64,000 bases of DNA from Closterium sp. Naga37s-1 (taxonomy: Eukaryota; Streptophyta; Zygnematophyceae; Desmidiales; Closteriaceae): positions 124,001 to 188,000 of the forward strand of contig CANJKZ010000544.1 in NCBI GenBank assembly GCA_947471745.1, given 5' to 3'. The position numbers were made by a program, and so were the translations under genes. Under the pieces are notes generated by a model. The model had not been told where the DNA came from and searched no databases. It worked only from the letters and a program-made list of their open reading frames with translations. Shown here piece after piece: positions 53,160 to 63,469 of the stretch (the stretch's first letter is position 1; each line of letters opens with the position of its first letter).

Positions 53160-54622
53160 TCACGTTTTGACGAGTCGGTTCCCTTTTACCGTCTCTTCCC
53201 CTACCGCTCTGCCCCTCCCCAGCCCCCGCCGCTCTTCCTTGCTTCCGGTCCACCTCACGTAGACCCCCTCCCGCCCCAGGGTCCTGCTCCCTCGGGTGTG
53301 TCTCAGGTAGACCCTCTCCCTGGTACTGCGCCGGTTCAGGTAGTTGTCGTCTCAGGTGCTGCTCCAGGTGCTGCGTCTGGGGGTGCTGCATCTGGGGGTG
53401 TGGAGCTGGGGGGTGCCGGATCTGAGGGTGGTGGGTCTGGGGGTGCTGAGCCTGGGGGTGCTGAGCCTGAGGGTGTTGAGCCTGGGGGTGCTGAGTCGGA
53501 GGGTGCGGAGTCTGGGGGTGTTGAGCCTCGGAGTGCTGCTTTGTCTGGAGGTCCTACTGGTGCTTCGCCGCGACTGTCCTCGCAGCAGCTGCGTGAGTGG
53601 CTTGTTCAGCGCGCACACCGTCAGAGTGGAGCTCTCGGAGCTGGCGGGACTGGAGACCCTGGAGCTGGAGGTACTGCGACTACTGGTCCTGGAGGTGATC
53701 GTACCAGTGGTGCTGGAGCTACCGGGACTGGTGGTGTTGGGTGCGCTGGAGCTGGAGACCCTACGGAGCCTGGAGCATCTGGCGCTGGAGGCGCTGGAGC
53801 TGGAGTAGCTGGAGTTGGAGGCACTAGCGCCGGAGGCGCTAGGACTACCAGAGCTGGAGCTGTTGACCCTGGAGCTGAAGGTGCTGCAGGCACTGTGCGG
53901 CCGCGTCCGTACTTCGTTCCCCTGCTTCAGCAGGTTCTTGGTGTCCCATCTTCTACTGGTCTTCCTCCTCCCTGTGTCCACCGCCTGACCAGTCGCAGCC
54001 GCCGTTACAGCCAGCCTCCCCAATGCATGTTCCCTCTCCTTACACTGAGTAGTCCGGAGGCCTTACAGAGCATCGTGAGCCTGTGTCTCGTCCTGTCTTG
54101 CCTGTTCGCACTGCTCGTCGCGCTCCTCGTTCGCGTTCTCTTCCTGTCCCAGGCACGCACACTATGGCACTCCGTCCTTCCTCTGTTCCACTGCGTGTTC
54201 CTCTGCCTGCTCCTCATGAGTCCTCTCTTCCTGAGGTCCTTGACCTTGAGTCTGACCGAGCGCGTGCTGCCAGTCCCACTGTCGTTCGTCTCCTTGCCAC
54301 TGCTGTCACTGACCCGTCCTTTGAGTCTGCTGCTGTGTCTGCTCTCGTTGCTGAGCTGCTTGACTTTGCTGCTGCCTGCCGTCTCGACTACGCCTCTGCT
54401 CTAGTTGCTGAGTCTGTGCCTGCCAGTCCTCCGTCCGTCGGGGGTGAGTGTGCTCTTGGCACGGACGTCCTTGAGGACAGGCAGGAGGACTTTGAGTGTC
54501 TTGCAGCTGCTGTACCTCGTTTCGCTTCCTTGCTGCTTGCCCCTGAGAGAGACCCGGATGCTCCAGACATCCCGACCCCGCGCTCTTACGTAGAGGCGAT
54601 TACGGGTCCTTACTCCTCTTAG
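53160..54622 (+). pseudogene. Integrase-RT linker of element E
   Basis: Starts FDESVPFYRLFPYRS in the +1 frame, then runs through a Gly/Ala/Ser/Glu-rich low-complexity stretch (53330-53900) with GGAEPGG-type units. PYFVPLLQQVLGVPS follows, then a Ser/Pro/Val-rich segment in another frame (54083-54622). It stops at TAG (54620-54622), where the family has the Gln of SSQWQAAM. No catalytic domain lies here. Confidence 0.75.
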
Positions 54623-54634
54623 TGGCAGGCAGCT

Positions 54635-56144
54635 ATGGATGCCGAGATGGCATCCTGGAAGTCCACAAGCACCTACGTCGATGAGGTTCCCCCACATGGG
54701 GCGAACATAGTCGATGGCATGTGGATTTTCAGGGTGAAGCGGCCGCCGGGTTCTCCGCCTGCCTTCAAGGCGCGTTACGTTGCTCAAGGCTTCAGCCAGC
54801 GACAGGGAGTTAACTACTTCCAGACCTTCTCCCCCACCCCGAAGATGACTACTCTTTGGGTGTTGCTGCACGTCGCTTCTCAGCGTGACTACGAGTTACA
54901 CTCCCTGGACTTCAGTACAGCCTTCCTGCAGGGCAGCCTGCACGAGGAGATCTGGCTGCGCCGACCACCTGGTTTCACTGGGACATTTCCTGCAGGTACT
55001 CAGTGGAGCCTCCGGCGGCCAGTCTACGGTCTCCGCCAGACGCCTCGCGAGTGGCACGACACACTGAGGACTACACTTGCGGCTCTTGGGTTTGCTCCTT
55101 CTACAGCAGACCCATCGCTGTTTCTACGCACCGACACCTCGCTGCCGCTGTTCTACGTCCTAGTGTATGTCGACGACCTCGTCTTTGCCACGGCTGACAC
55201 TGAGGCACTGACCCTTGTGAAGTCCGAACTGCAGAAGAGGCATACCTGCACTGACCTGGGTGAACTGCGCAGCCTTGGCCTGCAGATCACCCTGGACAGA
55301 GCACGGCGCACCATCACACTAACTCAGTCACACATGGTGCACCAGGTCCTTCAGCGCTTCGGCTTCCAGTACTCCTCGCCACAGCTCACTCCTCTGTCTA
55401 CCAGCCACTCGCTCTCAACTCCACCTTCGGACGAGTCTGTAGAGCCGAGTGGTCCGTACCTAGAGCTTGTGGGTTGCCTCATGTACCTGATGACGTGCAC
55501 ACGACCTGACCTCGTGTACCCTCTCATCCTTCTGGCTCGCTACGTGGCTCCGGTAGGCACCGAAAGGTGCACTGGGATGCTGCGAAGAGGGTACTGCGTT
55601 ACCTGTGCAGTACGTCGGGCATGGGACTTGTGCTTGGAGGACGGGGTCCAGTTGTCCTCACTGGTCACGCAGACGCTTCTTGGGTTGACGACTCAGCTAC
55701 GCAGCGGTCGTCACAGGGTTACACCTTCAGCCTTGGGTCCGGCTCGGTTCTTGGCGGTCTACCCGCTTGTCTTCAGTTCTCAGCTTCAGTTGTGAGGCTG
55801 AGATCTACACCGGAGCCATGGCTGCTCAGGAGCTACGCTGGCTCACCTACGTGCTGACTGGCTTGGGAGAGCAGCCTCGTTCGCCTCCAGTTCTGTACGT
55901 AGACAGCAAGGCCATGATTGCCTTGTGTCAAGAGCACAGACTGGAGCACAGAACGAAGCACATCGCTCTGCGATACTTCCTTGCTCGAGAGTTGCAGCAG
56001 CGTGGCCAGCTTCGTCTTGCGTACGTGGCCACTCGGGCCAACACTGCTGATGTCTTCACCAAGGCACTTCCGCCTGGTGATCATCAGCGCTTTGCTACTG
56101 TGTTAGGCCTTGTGCCTACTTTACCTCACTTGCTTACTGCTTGA
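54635..56144 (+). pseudogene. RT-RNase H of element E
   Basis: RT (54635-55560): GMWIFRVKRPPGSPPAFKA, NYFQTFSPTPKMT, LHSLDFSTAFLQGSLHEEIW, YGLRQTPREWHD, VYVDDLVFATADTE. The SYLG block lacks two residues. RNase H is split across three frames. GLVLGGRGPVVLTGHADASW (in 55567-55857) and EAEIYTGAMAAQELRW (55767-56144) overlap frameshifts, and the end is ADVFTKALPPGDHQRF. Two or more indels make it non-functional. It is close in sequence to element B. Confidence 0.87.
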
Positions 56145-56351
56145 CTCTGCTTGTACTGTGATCTATATATCTACCTGCATGCTTGCACTTGCTAGGGTAT
56201 GATCACTGTATTGTTTGTTCTCTATATATAACTCTGCATGTGAACTGGCCTTGTGGCCCTTTGCTTGTGCTCGGACTGTGTGGTGACTTTGTGATCCACC
56301 CTGAGCTTGCTTTGCTTACTTGACTGGTCTTGTGACCACTTGTTCTCCCCC

Positions 56352-56369
56352 ACTTTGCCTATGGGGGTG
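56352..56369 (+). promoter_or_regulatory. Polypurine tract of element E
   Basis: CTTTGCCTATGGGGGTG stands directly before the right LTR. The same CTATGGGGGTG core occurs in A-family copias and all three LARDs. Confidence 0.75.
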
Positions 56370-56501
56370 TGTCAGAATGTTATAGCGCTTACATTTGTGT
56401 AGGCTATAGTGGGGTAGCCCATAAGGGGTACAACCCAATTAGGGTTAGTACTTGTACCCAACTGTTTCATATTTCATCCATTCTCGTTTGTTATTCTCAT
56501 A
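56370..56501 (+). repeat. Right (3') LTR of element E
   Basis: 132 bp. Confidence 0.9.
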
Positions 56502-56506
56502 AACAT

Positions 56507-57119
56507 TTCCTGCGCTATGTTGGCAAGCCCTTGGTTACCAGCTACTTCACGCTGTGCAGAAAAGGCGGATTTTCAAGTTTCAACTGAGCCATAATATCCC
56601 TTGATCCCGCAAACTGGTCGCGGCTCGTCTTCAGACATGGTTGAGCCATGCATAGCAGTGGATACAACTGGTATCATCAGTATGTCAGGGGACCAAATTT
56701 ACGTATTTCGAATGGACCCGCCTTGCTCCTCCCAGCCGCAAACCCCGCCTCTGGCTCAATCGGAATCGCAAGAAAAGAGGCCATCGCGTTGGAGCTTCGT
56801 TGTTGTCAATGTGATCTTATAGTGAGTGTTCCGTTGAGGAGCCTTTTTCTAGCAAGTCGCCCAATGCTACCACCGTCAATGTTTTGCACGCGACGGGCAA
56901 CGTGCAAGGTGAACACGCAACTAGGCAGCCAAACGGTTGCGTCACGCTCCCTCACCCCCCCCCACCCCCCCCTCCCTGCACCGCACACCACCCCTCCCCC
57001 CCGTCTTTCTCAATCGACTGCCTCCCCATACACCTTTCACGTCACAGCAATCATCTCGCTAGCAAGGCGTTGCCACTCAAGCAACAGGCTGCACTGCAAT
57101 GCGGCAGCAAGATAGCCCC
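56507..57119. other. No gene recognised
   Basis: About 600 bp of unique sequence with short open frames on the plus strand (56601-56822, 56648-57115) that carry no motif I can name. It could be the far upstream flank of TGS1. Confidence 0.4.
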
Positions 57120-57535
57120 TCCCATTCCCCACCCCCCCCACACACCTCCAACACCTCCCTTCCTCTCCTCGAATCCTCCGTCCCCTCCCCCATCGCGCCT
57201 CCCCGCTCCCCCATCCCATACCCCATGCCCCATCCCCCACCCCCCATCCTCCATCCCCCATCCCATCCCCATCTCATCACCCATCCCCCATCCCCCATCC
57301 CCCACCCCCCATCCCCTATCCCCCAACTCCCATCCCCCAACTCCCATCCCCCATCCCATCCCCCATCCCATCCCCCATCTCATCACCCATCCCCCATCCT
57401 CCATCCGCCATCCCCCATCCCCCACCCCATCCCCCATCCCATTCCCCATCCCATCCCCCATCTCATCACCCATCCCCCATCCCCCACCCCCCATCCCCCA
57501 TCCCATCCCCCATCGCGCCTCCCCGCTCCCCCATC
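57120..57535. repeat. CCCCATCC simple-sequence array
   Basis: Imperfect 7-8 bp units (cccccatcc, cccatcc). It continues at 58142-58290 after an inserted element. Pro/His or Gly/Trp open frames here are artefacts. Confidence 0.92.
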
Positions 57536-58141
57536 CTAAGTTGGAAAAAACGCAAGTTTGAAATTGCGTATTGAGTTTATACGCATCCAGAATTTGTACG
57601 CTGCTGATTTTTTAAAGATACGCTGAAATTTTGCTTGGGCTGACCGAAAAAATAAAATCAGTTGAGTTTGCGATCTGGCAAACTCAATTTGGAGTCTCGA
57701 AATTCAGATCTGAGTTAGGGCATTGCAAATGCAACCTCAGATCTGAATTTCGAAATTGTTTGTGGATCATCCCCTCCCTTCCACCGCTCAACAACCCACT
57801 CCACCCCCATCCATTACCAATCCCTTCCAATTTGTTGTCAAGTGGAAGATACTTCAACTAGGCTCATCCTCCCCACCCATCGTCAGGTCGTTTTTCCCTT
57901 CCAAATTTTATGCGTTCGATTTCTTTCTTCCCTTCTTATTTCACCTGCCACGATGACCTACTACAGCACCTCCCGTTTCTATCTCTTGGCCTAGCATCTA
58001 ACCTGCCTGGGAAAAAAACTTCACCTGCCCGGGCAAGCGGATTCTTGTGCGTACCAGACCCCTCCCGGCCAGCGTACTGCGTTTAGGTGCTAGCGTTTAT
58101 ATGAAAGCGTACTAAACGCGAAACGAGTTTTTCCAACTTAG
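57536..58141. mobile_element. Inverted-repeat element (MITE-like), 606 bp
   Basis: Ends CTAAGTTGGAAAAA and TTTTTCCAACTTAG are exact 14 bp inverted repeats. CCCCCATC lies on both sides (57528-57535 and 58142-58149), as an 8 bp target duplication would, though the host array itself repeats this word. The interior is AT-rich against GC-rich flanks and has no coding sequence. An 8 bp TSD would fit a non-autonomous hAT. Confidence 0.75.
57698..57752. repeat. 17 bp perfect hairpin inside the MITE
   Basis: CGAAATTCAGATCTGAG (57698-57714) and its exact reverse complement (57736-57752), 21 nt loop. Confidence 0.9.
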
Positions 58142-58290
58142 CCCCCATCCCACCCCCCATGCCCCATCCCCCATCCCATCCCCCATCCCATCCCCCATCC
58201 CGTCCCCCATCCCATCCCCCATCCCATCCCCCATCCCATCCCCCATCTCATCACCCATCCCCCATCCCCCATCCCCCTTACCACTCCCTG
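58142..58290. repeat. CCCCATCC array, right part
   Basis: Same units as 57120-57535, displaced by the MITE. Confidence 0.9.
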
Positions 58291-58624
58291 GACCCTCCGT
58301 CCCCTCCCCCGTTCCCCCTCTGCCCGCTCCCGTTCCCGTTCCCGTTTCCCATCCCCCCTATTCACTCACAGTGACAATCGCACCAGGCGCCGGCCCTCAT
58401 GCAACGAGCTGCAGTGCAGCAAGGTGCAGGTGGTGCAGTGGAGGGGAGGCGAGCGGGAGGTCATGCCGTGGGGAGGAGGCGAGGGGCGCACAGCATGTGC
58501 TTCGGCAGTGGGAGAAGGCGAAAGAGGCGGGTGGGTTGAAGGGGGTGGTTGTGGGGAGGGGGGTTTGGGAAGGAGCGGGTGGGTGGAAGGGGAAGGGCGC
58601 GAGGATGAGGAGCTGGCAGGCGCC

Positions 58625-61600
58625 ATGACTGCTCTTGGCCTGCCAGAGCAGTTCAGTGGAGGGGCGCGAGCCGTGCAGTCAGCACAGGATTTTAAGGTAA
58701 GTGGAAAATGAGCAGTGGTGGCAGGGGAAAGGCTGGTGGAAGCAGAGGTGGCAGGTGCCATGGGTTCCTTTGGCTTGCCAGTGCAGTTCAGTAAGGGATC
58801 GGTACCATGCCGGCAGCACCATTGCTGCAGCGGTGACTGTACGTGAGCTTTATGGGGTTTCACTCTCAATTTCTGCTGCTCTCCCCTTGTCCTCTTTACC
58901 CTAATTCTGATACCCCCAGTCTATTCCGCGCGGTACCCTCTTTGCAGCAGCAACCCTTTCCGTCCATGCATTGCCCCTTTTTTTACGTGATAAACAAGTT
59001 GGTTTTGAGACGTGTCAAAACAAACTTGTTTACGCATGCCTTTTGATTGCTTGCCCCCATTCCTTCTCGGCGGAGTGCGTGTGGTGAAGGCTAACTGGGG
59101 TGGGGGGTATGCACATGGATGCTTTTATCTGACGTCTCAGCTTAAAGCGTTTCTCATGCCCTTAATTCGTATCGAAGCACAAACGTTGAAATGTTTGTAT
59201 TCGTGTGTTCCCATGATGCAGCAGCAGGGCGGCGGCAGTGACGGTGATGGTGGCGGCGGTGGTGGTGGCGGTGGTGGTGGTGGTGGTGGGGCTCATGGAG
59301 GAAAGAAGAAGAGGCGGGGTAGGAGGAGGGGAGATGGGCAATCAACAGCAGAGTGCGCTCCAGATGCAGGGGTAGAGTGCGGTGCGGAGGGCGTGGTAGG
59401 GGTACAGCGCCGTGCGGAGGGCGTGGCAGGGGTGGGTGCAGCGATAGCAGTGGAGGGTAGTGCAGATGCAGCAAAGCAGGCTGCTGCTGATGGAAGGGAT
59501 ATCGCAGGGACAGCGGCAGAGAGTGCTGCAGGAATGGCAGTGGTGGGGACCGGTGTAGAGGCAGTGGTGTGGAGCAGTGCAGAGGCAGTGGTGTGGAGCG
59601 GTGCAGAGGCAGTGCGGGGTGGCACGGGGACAGCAGCACGGGTCGCTGCAGAGGCAGAAGTAATGGCTTTTAGTGAAAACGTGGCAGAGGGTGGTGCTGA
59701 GCAGATGGGGGAAGAGCAGATGGGAGGAGAGCAGATGGGAGGAGAGCAGATGGGAGGAGAGCAGATGGGAGGAGAGCAGATGGGGGGAGAGAAGACGGGG
59801 GAAGATCAGATGTGGGGAGAGCAGGTGCAAGGGTTAGCAACAGGAGAGCAGGCGGAGGAAGGGCAGGCACGGGGGGTTTCATTCGTGGTGGCGGAGGAGG
59901 GAGCATGGCAGGCGGTGTGGGAGCCGCTCTCCCACGGCGTGTACTTCTGCAATGCTGCACCCGCCCTCACCCAGTGGCGCCCGCCAGATCATGGCGAGGG
60001 GAGTGGGCTTGCGTGCTGGGTGGGATCGATGCCTGAACAGGCTGTAGCAGAGCAGGCTGTATCTGCAGAGGGAGATTCCGCACAAGCAGAAGCGGAGCAG
60101 GTCTTACTTGAGCCGGCTGTAGCAGAGGGGGCGCTGTAGCAGAGCAGGCTGTGGCAGCGGGGTACAAGAAGTACTGGCAGCAGCGGTACGGCCTGTTCTC
60201 ACGGTTTGATGAGGGCGTCCTATTGGATGCTGACGCGTGGCCCCTTGTCACCCCTGAGGCCATTGCCGCTCACCATGCTGCCATTTGTGCTGCTGCCATG
60301 GATTATGATGATGCCACGTGTCGAGGGGGTGATGCTGGCATGCCAGCAGGATGTGGTGGTTGTGGCACGTCAGTAGGAGGTGGTGGTGCTGGCACGTCGG
60401 CAGGAGATAGAGGCGCCACTTGTGCAGAAGATAGTGCTGCCACACATGCTGCTGCCACGTGTGTTTCTGCCATGCGTGCTGGCCACACTGCACTGTTAAG
60501 CTCTGAGGAAGATGCACTAGAGCAGAGGGGAGTCCGAGTAACAGAGGGGGAGGAGAAGGGGAAGGCAGGAGGGGAGGGAGAGGTGAACAGGGAACGTGAT
60601 GCGATGGGCAGACAGGAAGGAGAAGAGGAACCTAGAGATGGTTCCCTGGGCGAAGGGAGGTGTGGGAGTGAAACACGCATGGAGAGTTGTGAGCGCGCAG
60701 CAGGCACAAGGGGTGCAGCAGGGATGGGGGGTGCAAAAGGCGTGGCGGGTGGGGCAGGCGTGGTGGTGGATGCCTTCTGTGGGGTGGGTGGCAACACCAT
60801 CCACACTGCCAAGCCGTGAGTCGGACGCTAAGGGCTGGGGGGCCTTCCAGGGCCAGCTGAGCTCACTGCCTGGTGGTTTAGGGTTATCCAGTCACCCAGT
60901 AACCTTCTCCATTCTGCGTTCTGTGGGGTGGGCGGCAACACCATCCACCTTGCGAAGCTGTGAGTCCTTACTAGCTGCTGGGGGCGCTTCTAGAATTAAC
61001 CAACTTCCCAGTATCTCACTCCTAAAGCGGCCCAGGAACCCAATTGTGGTGAGTGGGCTGAGTCGGCTATGGGAGTGGATTAGGGGCGGTGGGGGATGGA
61101 TTCTGCATGTGGGGCTTTTAGGTTGGGTTGACACCCTGAGAAGCAGGTGAGCAAGGCGATGTAGCTTGCAAATTGTATGTGTATGTACGTACGGCTTTCT
61201 AACAGGTAGCAGTGTAGTGGCTCACTGGCTCATGTGGTGGCAGTGGCTCATGTGGTGGCTTCAATTAAACTTCGGCTGCTTCAATGTTGCTTCATTGTGT
61301 GGTGTCTTCACTAAACAGCTTCTACGGTTCTTCGAGTGTACCTTCTCCCCTGCCTGTATACATCCTTGCCACAGCAACCACAGCAACCCCCAACCCCAAC
61401 CCCTCCCAGCTGCCCCCACGTGCTGGCCATTGACATGAGCCTGCCTCACCTGGCCATGCTGCAACACAATCTCAGCGTCTATGGTGCCCATCTGCCCCAC
61501 CGAGTGGATGCGCTCTGCGCCGACTTCCTTTCCCTTGCACCGCGGCTTAAGGTGCGGCATGAGAGGATCTCTGAGTGTCGTAGGGTTTGCATTGCACTAC

Positions 61601-63469
61601 AACCCCTCACAACACTCACCCTCTACGACCCCTGTCTGCCCCAACAAGTGAATGCGCTCTGCGCAGACTTCCTCTCCGTTGCACCGCGGCTCAAGGTGAG
61701 GCATGGGAAGACCAGTGAGGTGTCGTATGGTGTGCACTATAACCCCTCACAGCGCTTGGCCTCTACAGCCCCGACCCGGTCTGGCCCACCGATCGATGTG
61801 CTTTGTGCTGACTTCCTGTCCCTTGCACCGCGGCTTAAGGTGAGGCATGAGAGGATCTGTGAGGTGCCGTATGGTTTGCACCACAACCCCTCACAACGCT
61901 CGCGCTCCACGGCCCTGACCCGGTCCGCCATACTGAGTGGATGCGCTTGTGCTGACGTCCTCTCCTGTGCACTGCGGCTCAAGGTGAGGACTGGGAGTGG
62001 GAGGATTGCGAAAAAACCCTCGCAACACGGCTCAAGTGTGCACGAGAGGATTTCTCTCCCTTGCCATCAGGAATCCTCTCAAGTGTACACGCGCCGTGAG
62101 AGGATTTCTGAGGGCCCGGATAGGCCGAGGCCGTGTATGAGCCCATGTGCTGTTGCATCTCCCATTTCACCATGCGTCAACATCACATGCATCAGCATCT
62201 GATATTCCATGAGCGTGCTCCTTCCCTTGCTCCATGAGCGCTTGCTCCCCGGTTTGCCCTGACATCCGTGTGACCACACATACCTATGCATGCACATCCC
62301 TGGAGTGTGCCGTCCACCAGATTCCCCCTCCTCTGGATTCACCAAATTCACGCATGGCAACATTCCTCTGTGCTGCCACACTTCTCCTGCCTTTGCCTTT
62401 GGCTTGTTTGCTTTAAGGGCTGGCCCATGTGGTACATGCTGCCATTACCGCATGCTCCCATGCTCCCATGCTCCCATGCCCACATGCTCCTGTATGACCA
62501 AAACCCCCCTCCTTAATGCCCGCGTGTCCCCCCATGCCCCATTCCCCATGCCCCATGCTGGCATGCTCCCTTGCCCTCATGCTTACATGCTCTCATTCTC
62601 CCACACTCTACGCTCCCACCCGGCGACCAACCCTCATCCCATCCCCCCACCCCCCATGTCGTGCCTTTACCTTGTGCTGCATGGCAGGCTGATGTGGTCT
62701 TCTTGTCCCCCCCATGGGGCGGCCCCGAGTATCTTGACCAATCAGAGCTGCAGCCAGTCAGCGCGCACGTGTCATCCTTGACTGCCTTTTTCTCGCCGTA
62801 TTCAAGTGTTCCCGCTGTTTTGCATCCATAGTAGATCAAGCACGCTAATCCGTGCATGCATGCATGCATGCTGACTGTCCTTCTTTCCACCCTCTATGGC
62901 GCCCTTGTTCCATTGCCCTTTTTCCTTCCCTCACTCTTGAGACTATGATCAATCATCCAATAGCATGCGCCTCACTATCTGTAGCGCTGCCCTTGCCTCG
63001 TGTGCTGCTTCCCCCCCCCCCCCCCCCCCCCCCCCAGCTCTACCCTGCTACAGCTGGCGCTGAGCATCACCCCCTCAGTGGCCATGTATCTGCCTCGCAA
63101 CACTCCCATCTGCCACCTGGAGCATCTCGCTTGCTCCGTAACCCCTTCAGGTCCCTGCCTGGTGCGTCACTCGTCGTGACTCGTGACTCATGCGAACCCC
63201 CACCCATAACACAATGGTGCAATTCGCTACAGTGCTGATATGCGCTCGTTCCTCACACAATGATGTGAGGTCCTCCTAACATGTGTTTTGGCGTTCTTGT
63301 TTCAACCCCTGTTTTCGTGCCGCAGGTGGAGCGGAATTTCCTGAATGGGAAGTTCAAGGCTATCACTGCATACTTTGGCCCTATCGCACGTGTTCCCAGA
63401 TGCATTGAGTGTCAGAACATCAGTAATGTACATCGACATCAATATTCTGGCCATGTCAGGAAAGCATGA
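58625..63469 (+). CDS. TGS1: Trimethylguanosine synthase, spliced gene
   Basis: Transfers methyl groups from SAM to N2 of the m7G cap of snRNA and snoRNA in nucleus and nucleolus. Exons by eye: 58625-58696 (MTALGLPEQF, donor GTAAGT; the frame is open up to 58424, so the start may be earlier), 59222-~60010 (acceptor ATGCAG in phase; poly-Gly, then a WW domain WEPLSHGVYFCN...TQWRPP at 59911-59993), ~60140-60815 (KYWQQRYGLFSRFDEGVLLD, then SAM motif I VVVDAFCGVGGNTI, donor GTGAGT), 61410-61551 (VLAIDMSLPHLAML, ALCADFLSLAPRLK), 62698-~62750 (ADVVFLSPPWGGPEY, the catalytic SPPWGG), 63038-~63161 (SVAMYLPRN), 63326-63469 (VERNFLNGKFKAITAYFG). This motif order is specific to TGS1. A ~170-residue low-complexity insert precedes motif I. 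Junctions near 60010-60140 and 62750 are unresolved. Duplicated exon copies lie inside the introns. Confidence 0.88.
58760..58843 (+). repeat. Second copy of the first TGS1 coding exon
   Basis: ATGGGTTCCTTTGGCTTGCC (MGSFGLPVQFSK) repeats the exon at 58625 (MTALGLPEQFSG), with matching upstream sequence (gaggtggcaggtgccatg). Offset 135 bp. No clear donor follows. Confidence 0.6.
59700..59815 (+). repeat. 15 bp coding repeat (EQMGG) in TGS1
   Basis: Six to seven copies of gagcagatgggagga in frame, giving a low-complexity linker before the WW domain. Confidence 0.9.
60775..60962 (+). repeat. Two copies of the TGS1 SAM motif I exon end
   Basis: TTCTGTGGGGTGGG with GGCAACACCATCCAC occurs at 60775 and 60919, exactly 144 bp apart. 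Each copy ends at a GTGAGT donor (60816 and ~60963). They encode FCGVGGNTIHTAK and FCGVGGNTIHLAK. A weaker third match may lie at ~61118-61149. Confidence 0.8.
61490..62010 (+). repeat. Four 144 bp tandem copies of a TGS1 exon-intron unit
   Basis: The exon tail encoding ALCADFLSLAPRLK and its donor recur at 61513, 61657, 61801 and ~61945 at an exact 144 bp step. The translated copies read ALCADFLSLAPRLK, ALCADFLSVAPRLK, VLCADFLSLAPRLK and ACADVLSCALRLK. Each is followed by GTGCGG or GTGAGG. The intronic part (AACCCCTCACAAC...) is repeated too. Confidence 0.85.
63011..63037 (+). promoter_or_regulatory. C25 tract and 3' splice site
   Basis: Twenty-five consecutive C run directly into AG at 63036-63037, ahead of the exon encoding SVAMYLPRN. 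The run serves as the polypyrimidine tract. Confidence 0.75.

Larger units (their letters stand above)
48541..56501 (+). mobile_element. Ty1/copia element E, near full length, degenerate
   Basis: 132 bp LTRs at 48541-48672 and 56370-56501, TSD AACAT at 48536-48540 and 56502-56506. The right LTR ends in CATA where the left ends in CACA. Primer site, 1.7 kb repeat leader, gag-protease-integrase frame, linker, RT, RNase H and polypurine tract all lie in order on the plus strand. Stops and frameshifts break pol. It landed 5 bp outside the hAT right end. Confidence 0.93.

Noticed and set aside
56884..57561. 225-codon Pro/His-rich frame
   Set aside because: Runs through the CCCCATCC array.
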